Positions 32,742 to 40,197 of a stretch of DNA of 64,000 nt are shown piece after piece. Source of the DNA: Flavobacteriales bacterium (GTDB lineage Bacteria; Bacteroidota; Bacteroidia; Flavobacteriales_F; PHOS-HE28); NCBI GenBank assembly GCA_020635675.1, contig JACJZJ010000001.1, positions 372,001 to 436,000 on the forward strand, in the 5' to 3' direction. Position numbers and translations under genes: made by a program. Positions within the stretch are counted from its first letter, which is position 1. Each line of letters begins with the position of its first letter. The notes beneath the pieces were generated by a model, which ran no database searches, had not been told where the DNA came from, and saw only the letters and a program-made list of their open reading frames with translations.

Positions 32742-33934
32742 GAAGGTTCAAGGCCGGCGCCGAAGGTCCTGATCCGCTCAAGCGCCACCCGCAGCTTGTC
32801 GTCCGCCGTGGCATAGCTCAAGCGGACACAACCAGGTGCGCCGAAAGCGGCGCCATCAACGAGGGATACGCCGGCATCCTCCAGCAGTGCATCGCACAAT
32901 GCTCCTGTATCCTTCAGTTGTCGCCCGCCTGCCCGTGCACCGATCCAGGCGGTCACGTCCGGCAGGACATAGAAAGCGCCGTCGGGCCGGTTGCAGCGCC
33001 AGCCATCGATGGCGTCGATGCCTTCGAGGACAAGGTCGCGGCGGCGAAGGAAGTCCGACCGCATCCCTGTGAGCACGGCAGGGTCGGCCTCCATGCAGGC
33101 CTTGGTCACGCGTTGCGCGATGGTGTTCGCACCGCTGGTGAACTGCCCTTGGAGCTTTGCGCAGGCCTTTGCGATCCACTCGGGGGCCGCGGCGTAGCCG
33201 ACCCGCCATCCGGTAAGGGCGAAGGCCTTGGAGAGGCCGTTCACCGTGATGGTCCGTTCCATCATCCCGGGCAGCCCGGCGAAGGAGATGTGTCTACCGC
33301 CGAACACGATGTGCTCGTAGATCTCATCGCTCAGGACGTACAGGTCATCATGCGCGGCCACAGCTCGCGCGAGCTCATCCAGTTCGTCCCGGTCCAGGAC
33401 CGACCCGCTCGGGTTACATGGGGAACTGAAGATGATCAGCCGGGTCTTTGGCGTGATCGCCGCGGTGATCCGCGAGATGGGCGCTTTGAAGTCCTCCTCC
33501 AGGCTGCTGGACACGATCACCGGTCTTGCGCCGGCCATGCGTACCTGTTCCTTGTAGGTCACCCAGTAGGGTGCGGGGATCACGACCTCGTCACCCGGCC
33601 CCACCAGGCTGAGCACGGCGTTCATCACGCTCTGTTTGGCGCCGGTGCTGATGACGATCTGTTCCGGTGCATAGTCCAGACCATTGTCCCGCTTCAGTTT
33701 CATGGCGACCGCGGCACGGACGTCCGCGTATCCGTTCACCGGCGGATACTTGTTCCAATCACCGCGAACGGCTGCTGCCGCGGCCTCAATGGCGAACGTG
33801 GGTGGGTCCTGGTCGGGTTCGCCCAGGCTCAGATCGATGATATCGTGGCCCTCCGCGCGCAGTTCGCGGCAACGGCGGGCCATGGAGAGGGTGGCGGGTT
33901 CATCGATCGAACGGACGAGGGAGGAAAGATGCAT
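32738..33934 (-). CDS. Pyridoxal-phosphate aminotransferase, class I (aspartate-type)
   Basis: 398 residues. Fold type I aminotransferase: LGEPDQDPPTF near the N-terminus, STGAKQSVMNAVLSL, PCNPSGSVLD, LSDEIYEHIVF and the PLP Lys motif NGLSKAFALTGWRVGYAA, with a C-terminal Arg in GCVRLSYA for carboxylate binding. It most resembles the aspC/patA group, so aspartate or prephenate with glutamate is the likely reaction. First gene of aspC-like, rfaE1, ubiE, porT, FAD enzyme; a TAGCTTTG box lies 61 nt upstream. Confidence 0.92.
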   Translation of the reverse strand: MHLSSLVRSIDEPATLSMARRCRELRAEGHDIIDLSLGEPDQDPPTFAIEAAAAAVRGDWNKYPPVNGYADVRAAVAMKLKRDNGLDYAPEQIVISTGAKQSVMNAVLSLVGPGDEVVIPAPYWVTYKEQVRMAGARPVIVSSSLEEDFKAPISRITAAITPKTRLIIFSSPCNPSGSVLDRDELDELARAVAAHDDLYVLSDEIYEHIVFGGRHISFAGLPGMMERTITVNGLSKAFALTGWRVGYAAAPEWIAKACAKLQGQFTSGANTIAQRVTKACMEADPAVLTGMRSDFLRRRDLVLEGIDAIDGWRCNRPDGAFYVLPDVTAWIGARAGGRQLKDTGALCDALLEDAGVSLVDGAAFGAPGCVRLSYATADDKLRVALERIRTFGAGLEPS

Positions 33935-33995
33935 TCGGGTTCGGACGATCCGCGGCGTTCTCCGACGCGCTGCCGGACCTGATTGTTGTGGTCGG

Positions 33996-34003
33996 CAAAG
34001 CTA
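33996..34003 (-). promoter_or_regulatory. -7 box TAGCTTTG of the aminotransferase operon
   Basis: A perfect TAnnTTTG with extended CCGAC flank, 61 nt before the ATG at 33934. Confidence 0.6.
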
Positions 34004-34070
34004 AGGAAGCCTCCATGGCCGCATCGCACAGCCCACGGATCCCGATATTCGTACCTGCCGAGCCGGTCCC

Positions 34071-34595
34071 ATGAACGATACCTCAACACTTCTGCTCCTG
34101 GCGCTGATCCCCTCGATCGTGGTGTTCCTCACCGCCTTCTACATCCTGCGTCAGTTCATTGGACGCGAGCAGGCCGGGCGCATTGCGGAGATCCGTCGGG
34201 AGGACCACCGCCACACCCTGCCTCTGCGCCTGCAGGCCTACGAGCGGTTGGTGCTCTTCCTGGAGCGGATATCGCCGGGCGGACTGGTGCTCCGGGTGCA
34301 CAAGAGCAACATGACCGCACGCATGCTGCATGCCGAGCTCACGGCGACCGTCCGCGAGGAGTTCGAGCACAATGTCACGCAACAGATCTATGTCAGCGAC
34401 CGCGCCTGGGCCCTCGTCAGGCAGGCGAAGGACGAGACGATCCGCATCATCAACATCGCCTTCGAACACACCGAGGACCATGCTCCGGGCACCGCGCTCA
34501 GTCAGCAGGTCTTCGAAACGGCGGGGAGGCTCACGCATCTGCCGTCGGATGCAGCGATCGTGGGGATCAAGGAAGAGGTCCGCCGGCTTTTCTGA
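34071..34595 (+). CDS. Small membrane-anchored protein of unknown function
   Basis: 174 residues. One N-terminal membrane helix (about 7-27, LLLLALIPSIVVFLTAFYIL), then a cytoplasmic, mostly helical region with a conserved-looking core: LPLRLQAYERLVLFLERISP, MLHAELTATVREEFEHNVTQQIYVS, WALVRQAKDETIRIIN. I recall similar proteins in Bacteroidota but do not know a function. Its last 29 bp overlap the convergent meaB gene, so the two transcripts are antisense at their 3' ends. No clear -7 box. Confidence 0.75.
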   Translation: MNDTSTLLLLALIPSIVVFLTAFYILRQFIGREQAGRIAEIRREDHRHTLPLRLQAYERLVLFLERISPGGLVLRVHKSNMTARMLHAELTATVREEFEHNVTQQIYVSDRAWALVRQAKDETIRIINIAFEHTEDHAPGTALSQQVFETAGRLTHLPSDAAIVGIKEEVRRLF

Positions 34596-35565
34596 ACCGG
34601 GAGAGAAGGTCCGCCGCCGCCTGGTCGACGTCGATCCGTCCGTGGGCCACGTTCTCTTCCGCGTGTCGGAGGGCTTCCGCAAGGACCGGGTCCTCCTCAA
34701 GGTCCGAAAGCACCATCTCGGCAAGAGAGGCCCTCAATTGGGTCACGGACTGGTCCCGGCGTTTGCGGTCGAAGTCACCATTGGCCCGCCGCTCCGCGTC
34801 GAGCCTGTCGATGCAAGCCAGTATTTCCGTCATGCCACTCCCTTCCATTGCCGAACAGGTCAGCACTTGTGCGTGTCGTCCCTCGCGCCTGGGAAGCAGT
34901 CCGATGGCCTGGCGCAGATCGGCGATGGCCATGCCAAGGGTACCACGGTCGGCCCGGTCGGTCTTGTTCACGACGACGAGGTCCGCGCATTCCATGATCC
35001 CGCGTTTGATCGCCTGGAGCTCGTCACCTGTGCCGGTGAGCGTAAGGAGCACGGTGAGGTCGGCGACCTGGTCCACGGCCAGTTCGTTCTGCCCTATCCC
35101 CACGGTCTCCACGATCACGCGATCATGTCCGGCGGTTTCGCACAAAAGGATCGCCTCCCTTGTTCTCCGGGCGATCCCACCCAGATGCCCCCCGGTGGCC
35201 GTCGGTCGGATATAGGCCTGGTCCGATGCGGCGAGCCGTTGCATCCGGGTCTTATCACCCAGGATACTGCCCGCGCTCCGTGAACTGCTCGGGTCCACAG
35301 CGAGGACAGCGGGTCGATGGCCGTGCTCCAGCAGGGCCATGCCCAATGCGTCGATGAAGGTGCTCTTGCCCACGCCGGGAATGCCGGTGATCCCGATCCT
35401 GAGCCCCGGCGGGGCGATAGGAGGACATGCGGCCAGCAGCGCGCGCGCGGCCCGTCGGTCCTCGGCACGTGTACTTTCCACCAGGGTGATCGCCTGCGAA
35501 AGGGCCGTTCGATCGCCCGATCGAAGGCGCACGGCAAGCGGACCGGGGCCCTGGCTATGCATCAT
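34567..35565 (-). CDS. meaB: Methylmalonyl-CoA mutase-associated GTPase
   Basis: 332 residues. G-protein chaperone that loads and protects adenosylcobalamin on methylmalonyl-CoA mutase. Motifs: P-loop GITGIPGVGKST (about 58-69), VDPSSSRSAGSILGDKTRM (switch region), TVGIGQNELAV and NKTDRAD for guanine. The mutase genes are not in the window. It sits with the two radical SAM proteins as evidence of B12 use. It is 9 nt downstream of the exported protein at 35575. Confidence 0.94.
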   Translation of the reverse strand: MMHSQGPGPLAVRLRSGDRTALSQAITLVESTRAEDRRAARALLAACPPIAPPGLRIGITGIPGVGKSTFIDALGMALLEHGHRPAVLAVDPSSSRSAGSILGDKTRMQRLAASDQAYIRPTATGGHLGGIARRTREAILLCETAGHDRVIVETVGIGQNELAVDQVADLTVLLTLTGTGDELQAIKRGIMECADLVVVNKTDRADRGTLGMAIADLRQAIGLLPRREGRHAQVLTCSAMEGSGMTEILACIDRLDAERRANGDFDRKRRDQSVTQLRASLAEMVLSDLEEDPVLAEALRHAEENVAHGRIDVDQAAADLLSRFRKAGGPLP

Positions 35566-35574
35566 CGGCCGGGG

Positions 35575-36147
35575 TCAATAGCCGTTGCGGTAGTTCTGCA
35601 CCCATGCCGTGTCCCCGACATCGTGCAACAGGCGGAACACGTTGTCCCCATAGCAGATGTCCGTGGGATAGCGCAGGCCGAAATCGCTCAGGAGCAGCAT
35701 CTGCCGGGGCGAAGGCGCGTTCGGGGTCTCGCTCCATCCCTTGCCGGTGTGCGCTGCATCGCGCACCAGGAAGGGATACTCCCAGAAGCGAAGTTTCCAC
35801 AGGTCGTCCAACAGCGGACAGTCGCTCATGTGCTGGTGGCCCTCCTCGTCCACGAGAACGGCACAGCGCCGTACATCGAATCGCGCGAAAAGGTCGGTAC
35901 CGTCGGCATTCGCCTTGCTCGGCTCCAGGCCGCGCGCCTGCATGAGGAATTGCTCGCGTGTGATCGGGTCCGAGCCGATCACCTTGTCCTCAAAGACCTT
36001 GACCATGAAGCAACTGAACAACTGCCCGTTGTGGCCTGTCGCCAGACTCAGCCCGAACAGGTAGTTCGCCAACGGAGCGGGAGGTCGTGTACCTGCTCCG
36101 ATCGGGGGGAGCAACAGCAGCACGATGGCGATCAGAAATGCGCGCAT
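35575..36147 (-). CDS. Exported protein of unknown function
   Basis: 190 residues from the ATG at 36147, 4 nt after the stop of the 58-residue membrane-protein gene. Signal peptide 1-18 (FLIAIVLLLLPPIGAG). The mature domain has four Cys (SCF, RRC, DCP, ICYGD) and several aromatic segments (WKLRFWEYPFLV, DFGLRYPTDICYGDNVF). No family recognised. Operon context (small membrane protein, this, meaB) gives no clear role. Confidence 0.7.
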   Translation of the reverse strand: MRAFLIAIVLLLLPPIGAGTRPPAPLANYLFGLSLATGHNGQLFSCFMVKVFEDKVIGSDPITREQFLMQARGLEPSKANADGTDLFARFDVRRCAVLVDEEGHQHMSDCPLLDDLWKLRFWEYPFLVRDAAHTGKGWSETPNAPSPRQMLLLSDFGLRYPTDICYGDNVFRLLHDVGDTAWVQNYRNGY

Positions 36148-36151
36148 GGGT

Positions 36152-36328
36152 TCAAGTCTTCCTGTCCCGCATGACCAAAATAGTACCACCGATCATGCCC
36201 AGGGCCACGATCGTCGGCACCCACCAGGTCTCGCTCGCCAAGGCGGACAGCGCCACAGCGGGAATACCGATGATCGAGATCAGGTGGAAGATCCCCTGGT
36301 GGCGACGGTCGTTGATCTTCATGTCCAT
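36152..36328 (-). CDS. 58-residue membrane protein
   Basis: A short frame starting MDMKINDRRHQG and ending VMRDRKT. Two hydrophobic helices (about 13-31 and 35-53, FHLISIIGIPAVALSAL and VPTIVALGMIGGTILV) are joined by a short loop with a WW pair, with basic residues at both ends. The hydrophobic periodicity, the positive-inside ends and the 4-nt spacing to the next gene argue that it is real. ATG 36322 is an alternative start. Function unknown. Confidence 0.7.
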   Translation of the reverse strand: MDMKINDRRHQGIFHLISIIGIPAVALSALASETWWVPTIVALGMIGGTILVMRDRKT

Positions 36329-36379
36329 TCATGCGAACAGGAGCCCATCGGACCCCTGTTCAACGCGATCGGTGCAGGC

Positions 36380-38302
36380 CTAGTTGCCCTTGGGCTCCTT
36401 GCTCAATTGCTGCAAGCGCTTGCGCACGAGCTGCTTGCGGAGCAGGTCCATGCGTTCGTTGAGCTCCTTGATGTAGAGGGCCTGTTCCTCGACGGTGACC
36501 CAGAGCTGGGTGTTGAGGTCGTCGAGGCTGAAGGGGCCGGTGCGCTGCCAGGTGTCCCTGCCGTTGATGGTGGGCAGGTGGCGTTCCATCTCCACATAGT
36601 TCACCATCTCATCGATGGGGTAGTGCTGATAGCCGCGCACGCGTTCGCTGTCCTCGGGCCTGGCCCGACCATCGAAGTACATGTCGAAGACATGGTCGCT
36701 GAGGAGCACGCCTCCGCCCCAGACACCCACTTCCGCGCCGAGGGTGCCGGGACCCTTGAACACCTGGTTGGGATAGACACCGCTGGTGGCCCAGCCGGTG
36801 TTGCGCTCGATCATCACGGCATTGTCGGAATAGACATAGTCGCCATTGGAGAAGACCGAGACCACGGAGTTGATCTGCGCGTTCAGCTTCAACAGCGGGC
36901 GGCGGTTGGCACTGCCCTGCGCGCCGATGTACTGAAAGGTCCCATCGCAGGTGGTGAGGCTGGAGGTGGTGAGCAGGCTGCAGCCACCGGTGTGGCCATA
37001 ACCCACGCACAGCACGCCCGGCGTGGCCTGGGCCGTATTGTTCGGACAACTTGCCCAGTAGCACGTGCCGCTGCCATAGGTGAACAGGTGTCCGCAGGCG
37101 TCGCAGTAGATGCCATAGAGCGCGGCGTAGTTCGTGTTCTCGGCGTTCACCGAAAGGTTGCTGGTCCAGTTGTTCATGTCCTCGCACCATTCCACCAGCA
37201 CGTTCCAGTTCCCGTTCCACTGGAAGTTGCTCACGTTGAACACGTGGTTGTTCCAACCGGCCACCGGATTGAAGCTGGCCGCCTGGAAGCACACCTGCAA
37301 CCCGTTCGGATCGAGGGTGGGCAGCGTGGTCGCCGTCGTGTTCTTCATGCTCACCTGGCAGTTGGTGATCGTCTGGCCGCCACCGCTGCTGGTCTGGAAC
37401 CCGATGCCGAGGATATCGGTGTTCGCACAGATGTTGAGCGCGGTGAAATCACTGGCCAGATAGAGGTACTGGTGCCGTCCGTCCTCCCAGAAGCGGCTGT
37501 AGGGTGTTTCGATGGTGCCGACCAGCGTGGTGTTGCTGAAGCTCGGGTTGTCGATCACGGGGTAAAGTCCGCCGTTGGCCCCGTAGGCGCAGGCCGGAAT
37601 GGGGTTCGTGTAGTACCCCTGGGCCGCGGGTGCATAATCGAAGACGTTCTCCAGCTGGTACCAGTTGGCGGTGTTGTCCACGTTGCCCTCATGGGCGTTC
37701 GTGGTGCCATTGAAGCGAATGGCCCCGCGGTTGTTGCCGTTGGCCGAGCCGGTGATCTGCAGGCCGCCGCGCACGTCCAACTGTTCGGTGGGCGTGGTGG
37801 ACCCGATGCCCAGCAGACCGCCGGTGGGATAGGCTCCGTTGGTCAGGCGCATGCGCTCCACCCCGTTGGTGGCGAAGATCAGATGCTGGTTGTCGATCGT
37901 GCCGAGGAAGTCGGTCGCGGTGTTGGTGTTGGCATTGCCGCCCAGTTCCCAGACCGGCCCGGAAGAACCCAGGAGCACCCACCCGGCGGCGGGGAGCAGG
38001 TTGGCGTCGTAGTAGTAGAATCCCCGGGACAGGTCGGTCTGGTAGACCACCAGACCATCGGCTGGTGCGGCGATGGCCGTCCGCTGGGCCTGTGTCATGC
38101 GCGGTGGCAGCAGGCCCTGCGTGGTGGAGCTGATGTCCAGCATCGCGCTGGGCGCGGGTGCGGCCCCCGTCGCGTTCACGCCCAACTGGGCATGCGCGGA
38201 CGTTCCGGCCAACATGCCGGCCAGAATAGCGGCCCAGATACCTGCGTACCGGCCCATACGGGGTGCTCCTTGCCTCATGGTCGGGGTCGATGCTTCGGTC
38301 AT
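36380..38302 (-). CDS. Exported head-middle-tail surface protein, paralogue A
   Basis: 640 residues (ATG 38278 is an alternative start). Signal peptide ending SAHA, then an N-terminal head (VNATGAAPAPSAMLDISST, LLPPRMTQAQRTAI, GLVVYQTD) of a type common in Bacteroidota exported proteins. A middle domain (about 200-490) includes RHQYLYLASDF, AGWNNHVFNVSNFQWNG, NVLVEWCED and several Cys. The C-terminal tail has HVFDMYFDGRARPED, VEMERHLPTI and a heptad-rich coiled coil (EEQALYIKELNERMDLLRKQLVRKR), resembling fibre tails with self-assembly regions. No T9SS sorting domain is visible. Nearly identical to paralogue B at both ends but not in the middle. Last of four tandem genes. Confidence 0.8.
   Translation of the reverse strand: MTEASTPTMRQGAPRMGRYAGIWAAILAGMLAGTSAHAQLGVNATGAAPAPSAMLDISSTTQGLLPPRMTQAQRTAIAAPADGLVVYQTDLSRGFYYYDANLLPAAGWVLLGSSGPVWELGGNANTNTATDFLGTIDNQHLIFATNGVERMRLTNGAYPTGGLLGIGSTTPTEQLDVRGGLQITGSANGNNRGAIRFNGTTNAHEGNVDNTANWYQLENVFDYAPAAQGYYTNPIPACAYGANGGLYPVIDNPSFSNTTLVGTIETPYSRFWEDGRHQYLYLASDFTALNICANTDILGIGFQTSSGGGQTITNCQVSMKNTTATTLPTLDPNGLQVCFQAASFNPVAGWNNHVFNVSNFQWNGNWNVLVEWCEDMNNWTSNLSVNAENTNYAALYGIYCDACGHLFTYGSGTCYWASCPNNTAQATPGVLCVGYGHTGGCSLLTTSSLTTCDGTFQYIGAQGSANRRPLLKLNAQINSVVSVFSNGDYVYSDNAVMIERNTGWATSGVYPNQVFKGPGTLGAEVGVWGGGVLLSDHVFDMYFDGRARPEDSERVRGYQHYPIDEMVNYVEMERHLPTINGRDTWQRTGPFSLDDLNTQLWVTVEEQALYIKELNERMDLLRKQLVRKRLQQLSKEPKGN
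36405..38196 (-). repeat. Copy A of a ~1.8-kb tandem duplication
   Basis: Aligns to 38330-40121 at a constant offset of 1925 bp. By eye, the ~630 bp at 37566-38196 show no differences from copy B, and the ~500 bp at 36405-36913 show only a few. The ~650 bp between them carry many substitutions but no net length change. Confidence 0.9.
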
Positions 38303-38313
38303 TGGCAGTCAGG

Positions 38314-40197
38314 TCAATGTTCCGTTTTCAACTGCTGCAAGCGCTTGCGCACGAGCTGCTTGCGGAGCAGGTCCATGCGTTCGTTGAGCTCCTTGATGTA
38401 GAGGGCCTGTTCCTCGACGGTGACCCAGAGCTGGGTGTTGAGGTCGTCGAGGCTGAAGGGGCCGGTGCGCTGCCAGGTGTCCCTGCCGTTGATGGTGGGC
38501 AGGTGGCGTTCCATCTCCACATAGTTCACCATCTCATCGATGGGGTAGTGCTGATAGCCGCGCACGCGTTCGCTGTCCTCGGGCCTGGCCCGACCATCGA
38601 AGTACATGTCGAAGACATGGTCGCTGAGAAGCACGCCTCCACCCCAGACACCCACTTCCGCGCCGAGGGTGCCGGGACCCTTGAACACCTGGTTGGGATA
38701 GACACCGCTGGTGGCCCAGCCGGTGTTGCGCTCGATCATCACGGCATTGTCGGAATAGACATAGTCGCCATTGGAGAAGACCGAGACCACGGAGTTGATC
38801 TGCGCGTTCAGCTTCAACAGCGGGCGGCGGTTGGCAGCGGTCTGTGCGCCGATCCATTGGAAGGTCCCATCGCAGGTGACAAGGCTCGATGTGGTGAGCA
38901 GGCTGCAGCCACCGGTGTGGCCATAGCCCGTGCACAGCACGCCCGGCGTGGCCTGGGGGGTGTTGTTCGGACAGCTCGCGAAATAGCACGTGCCACTGCC
39001 ATAGGTGAACAGGTGTCCGCAGGCGTCGCAGTAGATGCCATAGAGCGCGGTGTAGTTCGTGTTCTCGGCGTTCACCGGAACGTTGCTCGTCCAATCGTTC
39101 TGATCGAGACAGAATTCCACCAGCACGTTCCAGTTCCCGTTCCACTGGAAGTTGCTCACGTTGAACACGTGGTTGTTCCATCCGGCCACCGGGGTGAAGG
39201 AGGCGGCCTGATAGCAGAGCTGAAGCCCATTGGGGTCCAGGGTCGGCAGCGTGGTCGCTGTCGTGTTCTTCATGCTCAGCTTCACGTTCGTGATGGCGGT
39301 GCCCCCCCCGGAGGTCGTCTGGAATCCCGCGGAAAGGATATCGGTGTTCGCACAGATGTTGAGCGCGGTGAAGTCACTGGCCAGATAGAGGTATTGGTGC
39401 CGTCCGTCCTCCCAAAGCCGGCTGTAGGGGGTCTCGGTGGATCCGAACAGGGTGGTGGACGTGAAGCTCGGGTTGTCGATCACGGGGTAGAGTCCGCCGT
39501 TGGCCCCGTAGGCGCAGGCCGGAATGGGGTTCGTGTAGTACCCCTGGGCCGCGGGTGCATAATCGAAGACGTTCTCCAGCTGGTACCAGTTGGCGGTGTT
39601 GTCCACGTTGCCCTCATGGGCGTTCGTGGTGCCATTGAAGCGAATGGCCCCGCGGTTGTTGCCGTTGGCCGAGCCGGTGATCTGCAGGCCGCCGCGCACG
39701 TCCAACTGTTCGGTGGGCGTGGTGGACCCGATGCCCAGCAGACCGCCGGTGGGATAGGCTCCGTTGGTCAGGCGCATGCGCTCCACCCCGTTGGTGGCGA
39801 AGATCAGATGCTGGTTGTCGATCGTGCCGAGGAAGTCGGTCGCGGTGTTGGTGTTGGCATTGCCGCCCAGTTCCCAGACCGGCCCGGAAGAACCCAGGAG
39901 CACCCACCCGGCGGCGGGGAGCAGGTTGGCGTCGTAGTAGTAGAATCCCCGGGACAGGTCGGTCTGGTAGACCACCAGACCATCGGCTGGTGCGGCGATG
40001 GCCGTCCGCTGGGCCTGTGTCATGCGCGGTGGCAGCAGGCCCTGCGTGGTGGAGCTGATGTCCAGCATCGCGCTGGGCGCGGGTGCGGCCCCCGTCGCGT
40101 TCACGCCCAACTGGGCATGCACGCCAAGGGTCGGCATCGACCCGAGCACGGTACCGAGGACCAATGCCCGCCATGCGATGTGTCCACTTCGCCGCAT
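38314..40197 (-). CDS. Exported head-middle-tail surface protein, paralogue B
   Basis: 627 residues from the ATG at 40197, which overlaps the upstream stop by one base (TGATG). The signal peptide differs completely from paralogue A, but from VHAQLGVNATG onward the head is identical to A for about 210 residues. The middle domain is changed at many positions (for example FCLDQNDWTSNVPVN instead of WCEDMNNWTSNLSVN) and the tail is again almost identical. Cys positions in the middle are mostly kept, so the fold is conserved while surface residues vary. Third gene of the tandem. Confidence 0.8.
   Translation of the reverse strand: MRRSGHIAWRALVLGTVLGSMPTLGVHAQLGVNATGAAPAPSAMLDISSTTQGLLPPRMTQAQRTAIAAPADGLVVYQTDLSRGFYYYDANLLPAAGWVLLGSSGPVWELGGNANTNTATDFLGTIDNQHLIFATNGVERMRLTNGAYPTGGLLGIGSTTPTEQLDVRGGLQITGSANGNNRGAIRFNGTTNAHEGNVDNTANWYQLENVFDYAPAAQGYYTNPIPACAYGANGGLYPVIDNPSFTSTTLFGSTETPYSRLWEDGRHQYLYLASDFTALNICANTDILSAGFQTTSGGGTAITNVKLSMKNTTATTLPTLDPNGLQLCYQAASFTPVAGWNNHVFNVSNFQWNGNWNVLVEFCLDQNDWTSNVPVNAENTNYTALYGIYCDACGHLFTYGSGTCYFASCPNNTPQATPGVLCTGYGHTGGCSLLTTSSLVTCDGTFQWIGAQTAANRRPLLKLNAQINSVVSVFSNGDYVYSDNAVMIERNTGWATSGVYPNQVFKGPGTLGAEVGVWGGGVLLSDHVFDMYFDGRARPEDSERVRGYQHYPIDEMVNYVEMERHLPTINGRDTWQRTGPFSLDDLNTQLWVTVEEQALYIKELNERMDLLRKQLVRKRLQQLKTEH
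38330..40121 (-). repeat. Copy B of a ~1.8-kb tandem duplication
   Basis: Partner of the copy at 36405-38196. Homology stops within the signal-peptide codons on one side and at the last few codons on the other, so the duplicated unit is essentially the mature protein. Confidence 0.9.

Noticed and set aside
36132..36332. 66-codon minus frame around the small membrane protein
   Set aside because: Its peptide is Asp/Pro/Gly-rich without hydrophobic segments; the neighbouring frame encodes a clean two-helix membrane protein.
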